Translations under genes and position numbers: made by a program
The notes under the pieces: generated by a model
The model's database searches: none
Told to the model about the DNA's origin: nothing
Seen by the model: the letters and a program-made list of their open reading frames with translations, nothing else
NCBI GenBank assembly: GCA_038324085.1
Contig: JBBQHP010000025.1
Span: 4,451-68,450 of the forward strand
Length of the DNA: 64,000 bases
Origin: Ga0077523 sp038324085
GTDB taxonomy: Bacteria > Pseudomonadota > Gammaproteobacteria > Burkholderiales > Ga0077523
Direction: 5' to 3'
Shown: positions 33,459 to 42,817 of the stretch, piece by piece
How the letters are laid out: every line of letters starts with the position of its first letter
How positions within the stretch are numbered: the stretch's first letter is position 1

Positions 33459-36068
33459 TTACCTCGCTCCGCCGGCCATCACCTGACCACCGACGACGGC
33501 CAGTGCCCGGCTGCCGACAACCGCCCGCTCGCCGAGCCGACGCGGCGAGGTCACGGCCAGCAGGCGCCCGTCGAAGTTCACGATGTGCTCCCACAACGAA
33601 TCCCGCGCCGTCGCCATGCGTGGCGGTGCCTCCAGCGCCGCTGTGGGAACTTCCGGAATCGCCGCCAAGGCGTCGACGACCAGCCCGAAGCGCCCTTCCA
33701 GTTCGGGGCATTCCACGATGATGATCTGCCGCGTCTCCACGGGGCATTGATAGGTGCAGCCGAACAGCTCCGCGAGATCGATCAACGCCATCGCCCGGCC
33801 GTCGTACATCATGACCCCGGCCATGGTCGGACTGCTCCGCGGCGCGTTCGCGATCTCCCGCATGGCGATGGCCTCGAGCACCGTCTCGGACCGGATCGCG
33901 ACCCAGTGCGACCCGACGTGGAACGTGGCGAGTTCCACGCGCTCGTGGTCGATCCCGTTGCGCTCGATCAGCGTCGCGCCTCCGACCGTGTCGTACGCGG
34001 GCAGCTTCGATTGTTCCTCGGTCGCTGCCGCCAGCGGCATGAACACCACGGCGATCACGTCATTGCGATAGGCATCGTGACCCGATTTGTATTCGCGATA
34101 GCCGCCCGACATGCGAGCGCCGATCGCGTAGTGGTGGCCGTTCCACGTGACGATGTCGACCACCGGCACGCCGGCGAGCGCGGGAAGCCCGAGCGCGTCC
34201 ATCGGCAGCACGGTACCGACCGGCATCTGCTCATGGGTGCTGGCGATCACTTTGCGCCCCGGATCGACGAAGACGGCGAAACTGCCGATCCGTGGATTGC
34301 CCTCCGCATCGCGCGGCAGCGAATCGTGGAGCATCGCGGTGAACTGCGGCTCGGCATCGAACACGATGGCCACGACCCCGACGGCGCGACTGTTCCCGCC
34401 GTCGCGCACCGCCGCGGCATAGACGTACGTCGGCCGATCGCCGTACAGCGCCGTCGGCTCGAACGGCGATACCACGTAGCGCTCGGCGTCGTTGAGTTCG
34501 AGCGCCGCGCGCACCCAGGGTTCGGTCAGCGTCTGGTCCACGAACGACGCACCCTGCGCGTTCGACGCAGCGATGACCCGTCCGCTGCGATCCAGCAGCA
34601 ACAGCGTGCTGTAGACCGTGTAGAGCGCATTGATCCTGGCGAGGACGGCGCCACATGACGCTGCGGCCGTGGGTGCGATCGGTGCCTCCCGCAACGCCTG
34701 TGCGAACTGCGCCGTCAACGCCCACCAGCGGCAGTCGTTGGCACGCTCGTAGAGGTTGCGATCCATGATGTCGATCGCGAGCGAAGCCAGGCGACCGGTC
34801 TCCTGCACGATCGACGAGATCACCGTGCGGTGGAGCTGATCGATGGAATGGTCGAACAGGGCCTGGGTGCCCTTGCCGGTCTTGCTCACTTCGCCCAGCA
34901 GCACCTTGGCGAAGCCGTTGTTGGCCGCTTTCTGCTCGCGGTGGCGAACACTGCCGTTCCAGACGATGCGATTCAGCTCGCGCTGGATCGCGGCCGCCTG
35001 GCGCGAGGTATCTCCCAGCGCGGCAGGAAACAGATCGGAGGTCTCGAGCGCCGCGTTCGACCAGACCGATTCGTCGCTCTTCGGCAGCGCCTCGGACTGC
35101 GCATCGGTGAAGGCATGTTCCATCGGCACCATCGCCAGCGCGGCCCAGCCGGGGCCCATGTATCCCTGATAGCCGTGCGTGCGGCAACTGACCGCCAGAT
35201 ATTCGCGTCCGGCGAATCGGATCGGTCGGCACGCCTGGCCATGCGCCGTCGGAAGCGGCGCGCCGACCGGAATCTGCCATGCATCGCTGCTGGCGATGAC
35301 CCGCCCGGCTGCATCGACGATGCTGACCACCGTCCAGGAAGATTCCGGCACCAGCCGCCTGAAGATGCGCTCGGTCTCGTCGCGAAACCGGAAGCACAGG
35401 CACAGCGCCCCGATGACCGGACCGCCTCGCGCGCCATCGACCGCATGGGCGTAGACCAGGGCGTCCTCCGTCTGCGACACCACCCGGGTCGGGCCGTAGT
35501 ACTCCACGTAGGGCGCCCCGGAGCGCAGCGCCTCGCTCACGAGCGAGTCGTCGAGGCCGGGCTGGGCAGGATTCGCGTCGAGCCGGACCAGGACCTGGCC
35601 CTGCGTGTCGAGCAGCACGACATCGGAGTACACCGAATATTTGGCCACGTACTCCCGAAACCGCTCGCGGATCGTGTCGGCCGCGGCGACCTCCTCGGCT
35701 TCCGATCGACCGGCGCGTCCGGCGAGATAGGCCTGCACCTGCTCGTCGGTGGCGAGAAAGCCGATGTCGGCGGTGCGCTCGTAGAGATTGCGCACCAGGA
35801 TGTCGATGGCCACCTGGGCCTGGGACTTGAGGACGCCGGCGAGCTTGCGTTGGGATTCCTCCGCCATCTGCTTGATCAGGGTGTCGCTCAGCGCCGAGAA
35901 AGCCTGGCGCGTCTGGCGCATGTCGGCGTTGATGCCGGAGAGCTGCCCCAGCAGGCTCAAGGTTTCCCAGGTCGAATGCAGTCGGTCGAGCTGGGCGCTG
36001 CAGGTCTGCACGGCGGGCATGTGGTGCAGAAGGTGCGCGCGGGGGCGGTCGGTGGCAGGCGAAGGCAT
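33459..36068 (-). CDS. Large sensor with two tandem Cache-like modules and a C-terminal CheW domain, no obvious membrane segments
   Basis: 869 residues from the ATG at 36068 (longer starts at 36143 and 36176 lack ribosome sites). Two similar sensory halves are visible: about 60-330, with RNLYERTADIGFLATDE and YSDVVLLDTQGQVLVRLD, and about 405-690, with MDRNLYERANDCRWWALT and YSTLLLLDRSGRVIAASN. The last 160 residues form a CheW-like domain (VELATFHVGSHWVAIRSETVLEAI ... MALIDLAELFG ... RFGLVVDALAAI). I find no clear signal peptide or hydrophobic span, so it may sense inside the cell and dock to CheA or receptors. No che genes are adjacent. Confidence 0.82.
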   Translation of the reverse strand: MPSPATDRPRAHLLHHMPAVQTCSAQLDRLHSTWETLSLLGQLSGINADMRQTRQAFSALSDTLIKQMAEESQRKLAGVLKSQAQVAIDILVRNLYERTADIGFLATDEQVQAYLAGRAGRSEAEEVAAADTIRERFREYVAKYSVYSDVVLLDTQGQVLVRLDANPAQPGLDDSLVSEALRSGAPYVEYYGPTRVVSQTEDALVYAHAVDGARGGPVIGALCLCFRFRDETERIFRRLVPESSWTVVSIVDAAGRVIASSDAWQIPVGAPLPTAHGQACRPIRFAGREYLAVSCRTHGYQGYMGPGWAALAMVPMEHAFTDAQSEALPKSDESVWSNAALETSDLFPAALGDTSRQAAAIQRELNRIVWNGSVRHREQKAANNGFAKVLLGEVSKTGKGTQALFDHSIDQLHRTVISSIVQETGRLASLAIDIMDRNLYERANDCRWWALTAQFAQALREAPIAPTAAASCGAVLARINALYTVYSTLLLLDRSGRVIAASNAQGASFVDQTLTEPWVRAALELNDAERYVVSPFEPTALYGDRPTYVYAAAVRDGGNSRAVGVVAIVFDAEPQFTAMLHDSLPRDAEGNPRIGSFAVFVDPGRKVIASTHEQMPVGTVLPMDALGLPALAGVPVVDIVTWNGHHYAIGARMSGGYREYKSGHDAYRNDVIAVVFMPLAAATEEQSKLPAYDTVGGATLIERNGIDHERVELATFHVGSHWVAIRSETVLEAIAMREIANAPRSSPTMAGVMMYDGRAMALIDLAELFGCTYQCPVETRQIIIVECPELEGRFGLVVDALAAIPEVPTAALEAPPRMATARDSLWEHIVNFDGRLLAVTSPRRLGERAVVGSRALAVVGGQVMAGGAR

Positions 36069-36212
36069 TCGGGCAGTCTCTTTCGGCAGGGCGAGAAGCG
36101 ATAGGCGACGGGCGCCCCGGTTGGCCCGAGCCGCGAGTTTCATATCGGTCGCTCGAGCGCCGATCTTTAGGTCCACCCCCCACCAGCCCGACCGGCCATC
36201 CGGCCGCGCCGC

Positions 36213-36461
36213 TCAGGGTTCGCTACCGACTGCCGCGGTCGCGTCTTCGGGACCGGTCAACTCGACCTCCTGCCCCGCATAGCCGACCCGCTGTCCCGGC
36301 CGGAGCTTCGCGCGCTTGCGGGTTTCCACCTGGCCGTCGACCGTCACCTCGCCTGCGCTCGCCGCGGCATGCGCTGCGCCGCCGGACGACGCGAGCCCCG
36401 TGGCCTTGAGCAGCTGGTCGAGCTGGATGTACTCGCCACGGATGGAGAAGCGGATGGGCAT
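36213..36461 (-). CDS. Small S4-domain RNA-binding protein (YbcJ-like)
   Basis: 82 residues, essentially a single S4 fold: YIQLDQLLKATGLASSGGAAH, SAGEVTVDGQVETRKRAKLRPGQRV. This resembles YbcJ, a small stand-alone S4 protein thought to bind structured RNA. I chose the ATG at 36461 (MPIRFSIRGEYI) as it matches the family start. It lies upstream of the Cache-CheW gene on the same strand with a 144-base gap, and about 120 bases downstream of the class II aldolase gene. Confidence 0.88.
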   Translation of the reverse strand: MPIRFSIRGEYIQLDQLLKATGLASSGGAAHAAASAGEVTVDGQVETRKRAKLRPGQRVGYAGQEVELTGPEDATAAVGSEP

Positions 36462-36582
36462 GAGTGGGCGGGCTGGGGCGGAAGCGCCAGGCCGATCGGC
36501 CTCCACCCCGGCGATGCGCCTTCGACCGCCGGCGGCGCTCCGCCGCCCGGCCGCCGCAGCGGGCGACTTGCGGATGCGCCGC

Positions 36583-37374
36583 TCAGTCGCGATAGGCGAC
36601 GCCCTGCCGGTCGAGCATGCGCAGCAGCGCGGTCCAGGTCTTGTCGACCTCGGCGCCACCGGGGCCCTTGAACTGCTCGAAGCCCTTCATCGCCACCGCT
36701 TCCGGGATCAGCCGGGCGTCCACCCGGCCGCTTGCCAGCGCGTCGATCTGGATCTGGCACGCAGCATCGAGGTAGTACATCAGCTCGAAGGCCTCGCCGA
36801 CGCTGTCGCCCAGCGTGAGCAGTCCGTGGTTGCGCAGGATCATTGCCTTGGACGTGGGACCGAGATCGGCCGCGAGGCGGGTACGCTCGTCCAGTTCGAG
36901 CGCGATGCCTTCGTAATCGTGATAGGTCAGCATGCCGTACACGCGCAGCGAGTGCTGGGTGAGCGGCAGCAGGCCGCATTCCTGCGCCGACACGGCAGAC
37001 CCTGCGCGGGTGTGGGTGTGGATGACGCAATTGGCTTCGGGGCGCGCAGCATGCACGCAGCCGTGGATGACGAAGCCGGCATGGTTGACGCCCAATCCGG
37101 TCACGTCGTCGATCACGTTGCCGGATTCGTCGATCTTGACGAGCGTCGAAGCGGTGATCTCGTCGAACATCAGCCCGTAGGGGTTGATGAGCATGTGGTG
37201 CGTACCGGGCACGCGGGCGGTGAAATGCGTGAATATCAGATCGGTCCACTTGTAGCGGTGGGCCAGCTGGTAGGCGGCGGCCAGCTCGCAGCGCACCTCC
37301 CATTCTTCGCTGCTGACTCGCTCGCGCATCGAGGTACTGCGGACGGCTTTGAGGGAAGCGGTCTTCTCGGCCAT
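36583..37374 (-). CDS. Class II aldolase/adducin family protein
   Basis: 263 residues. The zinc-binding motif is HTHTRAGSAVSAQ, with a later His in LRNHGLLTLGD; FTHFTARVPG and HMLINPYGLMF are the phosphate/substrate region of the family. Members include fuculose-phosphate aldolase and ribulose-phosphate epimerases, along with many uncharacterised homologues, and the substrate is unknown. Start ATG at 37374 has GGAAGGAGC upstream. It stands alone between an M48 protease and the S4 protein. Confidence 0.9.
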   Translation of the reverse strand: MAEKTASLKAVRSTSMRERVSSEEWEVRCELAAAYQLAHRYKWTDLIFTHFTARVPGTHHMLINPYGLMFDEITASTLVKIDESGNVIDDVTGLGVNHAGFVIHGCVHAARPEANCVIHTHTRAGSAVSAQECGLLPLTQHSLRVYGMLTYHDYEGIALELDERTRLAADLGPTSKAMILRNHGLLTLGDSVGEAFELMYYLDAACQIQIDALASGRVDARLIPEAVAMKGFEQFKGPGGAEVDKTWTALLRMLDRQGVAYRD

Positions 37375-37446
37375 GGGGATGCTCCTTCCATTCGGTGGAT
37401 GGACCAAATGATACCCCGGCCGGGGTGCGGTCGATGGGCAGCGCGT

Positions 37447-38523
37447 TCAGCCGCCGCCCCGGATTTCAGCCCACTGGGCGTCCAGCGGAGCGAAGTGCAT
37501 TCCGCTCGGCACCATCGCCTCGACCGCCCGGAAACGTTCCTCGCTCGCCGGATGCGACGACAGCAGGGCCGGCACCGATCCGCTTCCGGTCGCGAGCTTG
37601 CGGAAGAACGTCGCCATGCCGCGCGGATCGATGCCCGCTGCGAGCAAGGCAGCGACGCCCGCTCGATCGGCGTCGCGCTCCTGATCGCGCGAGAAACCGA
37701 GGCGCGCCAGGTCGCGCGCCCACGCACCCGCGATCGACCCGCCGGCGTCCCCCAACGCCAGCCGCAGCGCCATGCTCAATCCTGCCGCATGCACCAGCCC
37801 GCGCAGGCCGTGGCGCCGTTCCACGTGCTGCACTTCATGGGCGAGCACGCCGGCGACCTCCTCGGCGACGTCGGCCTGCTCCAGCAAACCGGTGTTGAGC
37901 ACGACGAAACCGCCAGGCATCGCGAACGCATTGATCGCCGGGTCGCGGGCGATGTGGAACTCGAACGGATACCGCGACCCCTTGGTGATCCGCGCGCCGA
38001 GTTCACGGATCACCGGCAGCGCCGGGTGATCCTCGACCAGCTGCAAGGTCGTTTTCTGCTGTATCGCGGCTTCCCGGCCGAGCTTGATCTCGGTCGCCAC
38101 CGGGATCCGATCCACCACCCAGTCCACGATGCGGCCAGCCTGCGTCACCAGCAGCAGCAATGCGAGCAACGGCACACCGACCAGCAACACGATGAGAACC
38201 TTCGACAGGCGCTGCGTCCCGGGGTCGTCCGCGGTCGCTGTCGTGACGGGTGGCAGCCAGGGAGACAAGGCAGCAAGAGTCGCCCGGTCGTTCACCACGA
38301 GCGCGACGGGGCCTCTTGCGCGCTCCCATTCCAGCGTCAGCGCGCCGATGCCGTAGTCGCTCGCGCGTGCCCGCAATTCGGGCCACGACACCATGCCGGC
38401 GCGGCCGTCGTCGAACGCGATGCCTTCCGGCCCGGCGCTGAACGCCGCTGCCGCGCCGCCGGATTCACCATCCGGCAGATAGAGCCGGCCGACTCCACGC
38501 AGGCGGGCGGCCGCCTCGCTCAT
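37447..38523 (-). CDS. M48 family metalloprotease, membrane anchored
   Basis: 358 residues. The active site is VLAHEVQHVERRHG (HExxH), with the third ligand Glu in RDQERDADRAGVAAL. Residues about 1-100 form a soluble domain of unknown type; a membrane segment follows near 105-125 (VLIVLLVGVPLLALLLLVT); the protease domain takes up the rest. It resembles the Oma1/BepA-like membrane quality-control proteases. Its ATG overlaps the stop of the AIM24-family gene (ATGA), so the two are made together. Confidence 0.9.
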   Translation of the reverse strand: MSEAAARLRGVGRLYLPDGESGGAAAAFSAGPEGIAFDDGRAGMVSWPELRARASDYGIGALTLEWERARGPVALVVNDRATLAALSPWLPPVTTATADDPGTQRLSKVLIVLLVGVPLLALLLLVTQAGRIVDWVVDRIPVATEIKLGREAAIQQKTTLQLVEDHPALPVIRELGARITKGSRYPFEFHIARDPAINAFAMPGGFVVLNTGLLEQADVAEEVAGVLAHEVQHVERRHGLRGLVHAAGLSMALRLALGDAGGSIAGAWARDLARLGFSRDQERDADRAGVAALLAAGIDPRGMATFFRKLATGSGSVPALLSSHPASEERFRAVEAMVPSGMHFAPLDAQWAEIRGGG

Positions 38524-39329
38524 TCGTCGTCCCCGCCCAGGAGTCCGCCGAGCAAGCCCCCGGCCGCGAAGCCGCCGAGCACCGAACCTTCGCCCCGGGC
38601 GCCCCCACGCTGCGGGGCTGCCGCGAAGATCCGGCTCGCCAGGCGCGAAAACGGCAACGATTGCAGGTAGATGGTGCCGGGGCCGCGCAACGTGGCGAGG
38701 AACAGGCCCTCGCCGCCGAACAAAGCGGTCTTGATCTTGCCCACGTACTGGATGTCGAATTGCACCGAGGGCTGGAGTCCGACGACGCAACCGGTATCGA
38801 CTTTCAGGACCTCGCCTGGCGCGAGGTCGCGCTTAAGCAACGTCCCGCAGGCGTGGATGAAAGCCAGTCCGTCGCCATCCAGACGCTGCATGATGAAGCC
38901 CTCGCCGCCGAAGAAGCCCACGCCGATCTTGCGCTGGAACGCGATGCCGAGCGCCACGCCCCGGGCGGCGCACAGGAACGCGTCCTTCTGGCAGATGAAC
39001 GTGCCGCCGATCGCACTGAGGTCGATCGGCACGATCTTGCCCGGGTAAGGCGCGGCGAACGCGACGCGGCGCTTGCCGCTGCCCTGATTCGAGAAAATGG
39101 TGGTGAACAGGGATTCGCCGGTAAGCAGCCGCTTGCCCGCCCCGAGCAGCTTGCCCATGAGGCCGTTCTGCTGCGCGCTGCCGTCCCCGAAGACGGCGTC
39201 CATGGCGATCCCGTCGTGCATGTACATCATGCTGCCGGCTTCGCCGATGGCGGCCTCGCCCGGGTCCAGTTCGATCTCCACGTATTGCATTTCGTTGCCG
39301 AAGATCTCGTAGTCGATGACGTCTGCCAT
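38520..39329 (-). CDS. AIM24/TIGR00266 family protein
   Basis: 269 residues of the TIGR00266 (AIM24) beta-sandwich family. Typical segments: EIFGNEMQYVEIELDPGE, EAGSMMYMHDGI, GEGFIMQRLDGDGLAFI and FGGEGLFLATLRGPG. The C-terminus is Gly-rich (LGGFAAGGLLGGLLGG). In mitochondria AIM24 supports inner-membrane organisation; the bacterial role is unknown. ATG at 39329 has a CGGAG ribosome site. It is coupled to the M48 membrane protease and divergent from the helicase gene. Confidence 0.9.
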   Translation of the reverse strand: MADVIDYEIFGNEMQYVEIELDPGEAAIGEAGSMMYMHDGIAMDAVFGDGSAQQNGLMGKLLGAGKRLLTGESLFTTIFSNQGSGKRRVAFAAPYPGKIVPIDLSAIGGTFICQKDAFLCAARGVALGIAFQRKIGVGFFGGEGFIMQRLDGDGLAFIHACGTLLKRDLAPGEVLKVDTGCVVGLQPSVQFDIQYVGKIKTALFGGEGLFLATLRGPGTIYLQSLPFSRLASRIFAAAPQRGGARGEGSVLGGFAAGGLLGGLLGGDDE

Positions 39330-39483
39330 GGGGTGCTCCGTGGAGGGTTGAGTGCGGAAACCGAAGGGCGCGAAGTCTACCGCAGGGTGTTTTTCGGGAC
39401 GATGGCGGGTCGGGAGAATCGCTGGGGAGCCGGACCGACCGCCCGTCCCGAACCACTGGATAGCCATCCAGTCATCGCTCATA

Positions 39484-41604
39484 ATGGCGGCCATGTCCGC
39501 CGTCGCCGCCTTCGATCGCCTGAACCCTGCGCAACGCGCCGCGGCAAGCTACGGTGCGCGCGATCCGGATGGCACCTTCGGCGCGGGGCCGCTGCTGATC
39601 ATCGCCGGTGCCGGCACCGGCAAGACCAACACTCTCGCCCACCGCGTGGCGCATCTGGTGCTGGAGGGCGTGAGCCCCGAGCGCATCCTGCTGCTCACTT
39701 TCACGCGCCGTGCCGCGCAGGAGATGACTCGGCGCGCGCAACGCATCGTTGCGGCCGTGCTCGACGAGCGCGCCCGGGTGAATGCGGGGTCCGCCGCGGG
39801 TCAGGCCACACTGGAAGTGAAGCTGCCCTGGTCGGGAACCTTCCACGCCATCGCCAATCGGCTGATCCGCCGCCATGCCGCGCGCGTGGGCCTCGATGCC
39901 AATTTCACCGTGCTCGATCGCGGCGATGCGGCCGACCTCATGGATCTGCTGCGCCACGAGCTCGACCTGACCCGCACCGAAAAGCGCTTCCCGCGCAAGG
40001 ACACCTGCCTCGCGATCTATTCGCACCGGGTCAACACGCAACGCCCCCTCGCCGAAACCCTCGCCACGACCTATCCGTGGTGCGCGGAATGGGCGGATGA
40101 ACTGACCCGACTGTTCCGCGCCTATGTGGAGCGCAAGCTCGTCCACCAGGCGCTCGACTACGACGACCTGCTGCTCTACTGGCACGCGATGGCCGCGGAC
40201 CCGGGCCTGGCCGGGGAAATGGGCGGTCAGTTCGACCAGATCCTGGTGGACGAATACCAGGACACCAACGCGCTGCAAGCCGAGATCCTCAAGGCGCTGC
40301 GGCCGTCCGGCGCCGGCGTGACAGTCGTCGGCGACGATGCCCAGTCCATCTACGCGTTTCGCGCCGCGACCGTCGACAACATCCTCGGCTTTCCCGCGCA
40401 ATACGTGCCCGCCGCGAGCGTGGTGACGCTCGAGCAGAACTATCGTTCGACCCAGGGCGTGCTCGACGCCGCCAATGCGCTGATCGCCGAAGGTCGCCGC
40501 CAGTATCGCAAGACATTGCTCGCCACCCGTGGCAGCGGCGAATCGCCGCGCTACGTGAGCGTCGCGGACGACCAGGCTCAGGCCGACTACGTGGTGCATC
40601 GCGTGCTGGAAACGCGGGAGCGCGGCGTCCCGCTCAAGCGCCAGGCGGTGTTGTTCCGCAGCTCGCATCACAGCGACGTGCTCGAACTCGAACTGGTCCG
40701 CCGCAACATCCCCTATGTGAAATACGGCGGGCTCAAGTTTCTCGAAGCCGCGCACGTGAAGGACATGCTCGCGGTGCTGCGCTGGGCCGACAATCCCAAG
40801 AACCGCGTCAGCGCCTTCCGTGCACTGCAACTGCTGCCGGGCATGGGGCCGGCCAATGCGGCGCGCTGCTTCGCGCACTTCGAAGCGGCCGGACACGACT
40901 GGCGGCAATTGGCGGTCTTCGTCGCGCCCGCGCTCGCGCAAGACCACTGGCCGGCATTCGCCGAACTGATGGCGGCCGTCGCCGTCCCGGAAGGGCCGTG
41001 GCAGGGACAAGTCGGGCGCGTGCGCGAATGGTTCGAGCCGCACCTGGAGCGCATCTACGAGGCCGCGCACGTGCGCTCGGGCGACCTCCTGCAACTGGAG
41101 CGCATTGCGCAACAATTCCAGACGCGCGAGCGTTTCCTGACCGAGCTGGCGCTCGATCCGCCGCAGGCGAGCGGTGATCTGGCGGGCACGCCGTTGCTGG
41201 ACGAGGACTACCTCGTACTCTCCACCATCCATTCGGCCAAGGGCCAGGAATGGGATTCGGTGCACGTGCTCAACGTGTCCGACGGAAACTTCCCGTCCGA
41301 GTTCGCGACCGGGCGCGACGAGCAGATCGAGGAAGAGCGGCGCCTCCTCTATGTCGCCATGACGCGTGCGAAATCCGAGCTGCATCTGATCGCGCCGCTG
41401 CGCTATTACGTGACGCAGCAGTCGCGGCACGGCGATCAGCATGTCTACGGCGCCCGCAGCCGGTTCATGACCCGGGCGGTGATGGGGCGACTTGCGCAGG
41501 TGACCTGGCCGCCGGCGGATGCGTCGTCGACGGCGCCCGTGCCGGTTGCCGCACCCGTGGACGTGGCTGGCCGGCTACGGGCGATGTGGGGCGGAACTTC
41601 GTAG
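39484..41604 (+). CDS. UvrD/Rep-family ATP-dependent DNA helicase
   Basis: 706 residues of a superfamily 1A 3'-5' helicase. Walker A IIAGAGTGKTNTLAHRV; motif II VDEYQDTN; motif III GDDAQSIYAF; motif IV EQNYRSTQGVL; motif V STIHSAKGQEWDSV; motif VI LLYVAMTRA. The order and spacing match UvrD/PcrA/Rep, but it is shorter in the C-terminal tail. It may be a paralogue rather than the main UvrD. Start is either ATG at 39484 or ATG at 39493, and neither has a clear ribosome site. A 256-base stretch with no supported gene follows before the pseudogene island. Confidence 0.92.
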   Translation: MAAMSAVAAFDRLNPAQRAAASYGARDPDGTFGAGPLLIIAGAGTGKTNTLAHRVAHLVLEGVSPERILLLTFTRRAAQEMTRRAQRIVAAVLDERARVNAGSAAGQATLEVKLPWSGTFHAIANRLIRRHAARVGLDANFTVLDRGDAADLMDLLRHELDLTRTEKRFPRKDTCLAIYSHRVNTQRPLAETLATTYPWCAEWADELTRLFRAYVERKLVHQALDYDDLLLYWHAMAADPGLAGEMGGQFDQILVDEYQDTNALQAEILKALRPSGAGVTVVGDDAQSIYAFRAATVDNILGFPAQYVPAASVVTLEQNYRSTQGVLDAANALIAEGRRQYRKTLLATRGSGESPRYVSVADDQAQADYVVHRVLETRERGVPLKRQAVLFRSSHHSDVLELELVRRNIPYVKYGGLKFLEAAHVKDMLAVLRWADNPKNRVSAFRALQLLPGMGPANAARCFAHFEAAGHDWRQLAVFVAPALAQDHWPAFAELMAAVAVPEGPWQGQVGRVREWFEPHLERIYEAAHVRSGDLLQLERIAQQFQTRERFLTELALDPPQASGDLAGTPLLDEDYLVLSTIHSAKGQEWDSVHVLNVSDGNFPSEFATGRDEQIEEERRLLYVAMTRAKSELHLIAPLRYYVTQQSRHGDQHVYGARSRFMTRAVMGRLAQVTWPPADASSTAPVPVAAPVDVAGRLRAMWGGTS

Positions 41605-41860
41605 CACACCGCGTCCGGGTGAAGCAACGCGGTTCGGCAGTACCGGTGGGATCGCCTTCAGACCTGCGGAACAAGAATAGGCATGGCTAAATGCATGTTG
41701 TCGCGTCTTGGTCACGTCGATTTCCTACCCCGATTCGTCGACTTGCCCTTGTTCTCTTTCGGCGTGACGAAGCCGATGGGACGCGAAGTGGGCCCGGGCG
41801 GTTTCATCGGTTCGCGGATCGTCTCGATTGCAGACCTAGGGCTGGGACGCGCGCGATCGG

Positions 41861-42291
41861 ATGACGTCCCTGAATGGCAGCGTCGGCGTCACCTTCGACT
41901 ACGATGCCTTCGACCGCCGCACCAGCAAGGCCTTCGGTACCACCCAGGTGGGGACGCTCTACGACGGCTTCCGGGAGGTGAACAACTACTCGACCGCCGC
42001 GAGTACCAGCACGCTGCTGAACGGCCCGGGCCTCGATGAGCGCTACGCCCGGACCCAGGGCGGTGTCACATTGTCGATCCTGTCCGATGCGTTGGGTTCG
42101 ACGATGAATCTGGTGAAAGCTGCGGGGGCGATGACGGCAACGTTCAGCTACGAACCCTATGGAACGACCACCCAGAGCGGCACCGACAATACCGCGTTTC
42201 GTTTCACCGGTCGCGAGGAGGATGGGACGGGGTTGACGTACTTTCGAGCGCGATACTACAGCCCGAGGCTGTCGCGGTTCGTGAGTGAGGA
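41861..42291 (+). pseudogene. RHS-repeat core fragment, truncated at both ends
   Basis: The frame reads as the end of an RHS/YD-repeat protein: FDYDAFDRRTSK, ILSDALGSTMNLV, and the RHS core signature FTGREEDGTGLTYFRARYYSP followed by SRFVSED. Full RHS proteins are over 1,000 residues; here only about 145 remain. No YD repeats lie upstream, and after SRFVSED the frame leaves the family and continues into unrelated sequence, so the toxin C-terminus is missing. No immunity gene is recognisable. It is a remnant of a polymorphic toxin or cell-surface RHS gene. Confidence 0.8.
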
Positions 42292-42353
42292 TCTGCTGCC
42301 TCCCCGGCAGAGCCGGGGGGTCTCCCTCAGTAGGCTAGGCGCGCCGCACCCGG

Positions 42354-42701
42354 TCACGCGAACGTGGCAATCCGCTCCCGGCATATCTCAAGCGTTCGGG
42401 TCACGGCAGCCTCACCGGACAGCCCGTAGCCTGGAAGCTTGGGCAACGTGATCGCGGCGACGGCAACCCGCATCCTGTCCAGAACGTCATCGATAGCGGC
42501 GTTGGTGTCCGACGCCCGAAGTCCGGCTATGGCAGAGACAGCGAGGAAGTCAGCACGCTTGAGCCGTTCTTCCTTGCCGTTGAGCTTGAGCGCCATGCGG
42601 TCATGTTCGAGGCGGGGATAGACACGTGTGGTCAGCGTGTCATAGACGGGCGCAAGGCGAACGCTGCGGAAGGCCGGATAGAAATCTGACTTTTCCGTAT
42701 T
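42354..42701 (-). pseudogene. hipA: HipA toxin C-terminal remnant
   Basis: Open for 115 codons after a TGA at 42704-42702 and without a sensible start. Reading on the minus strand, it gives VRLAPVYDTLTT, then RMALKLNGKEERLKRADF, IDDVLDRM and a C-terminal GYGLSGEAAVTRTLEICRER. This is the C-terminal part of the HipA serine/threonine kinase toxin, where LAPVYD and the ALKLNGK segment are characteristic. The N-terminal kinase half and any hipB antitoxin are absent, so it is a 5'-truncated pseudogene. An ATG at 42596 gives an 80-residue frame that I regard as accidental. Confidence 0.8.
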
Positions 42702-42817
42702 TCAGATACGCAAAGGTTGTAACTTCGTTGTTCCCCTGTTGTACCGAAACTGTTCACACCGGGAGACCGACTCCCCATGTTCACGCATCGGAACAACACC
42801 GGAACAACGACGCAACC

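Noticed and set aside
42354..42596. An intact 80-residue small protein
   Set aside because: The HipA similarity extends upstream of its ATG to 42701, so the ATG is an internal Met of a truncated gene.
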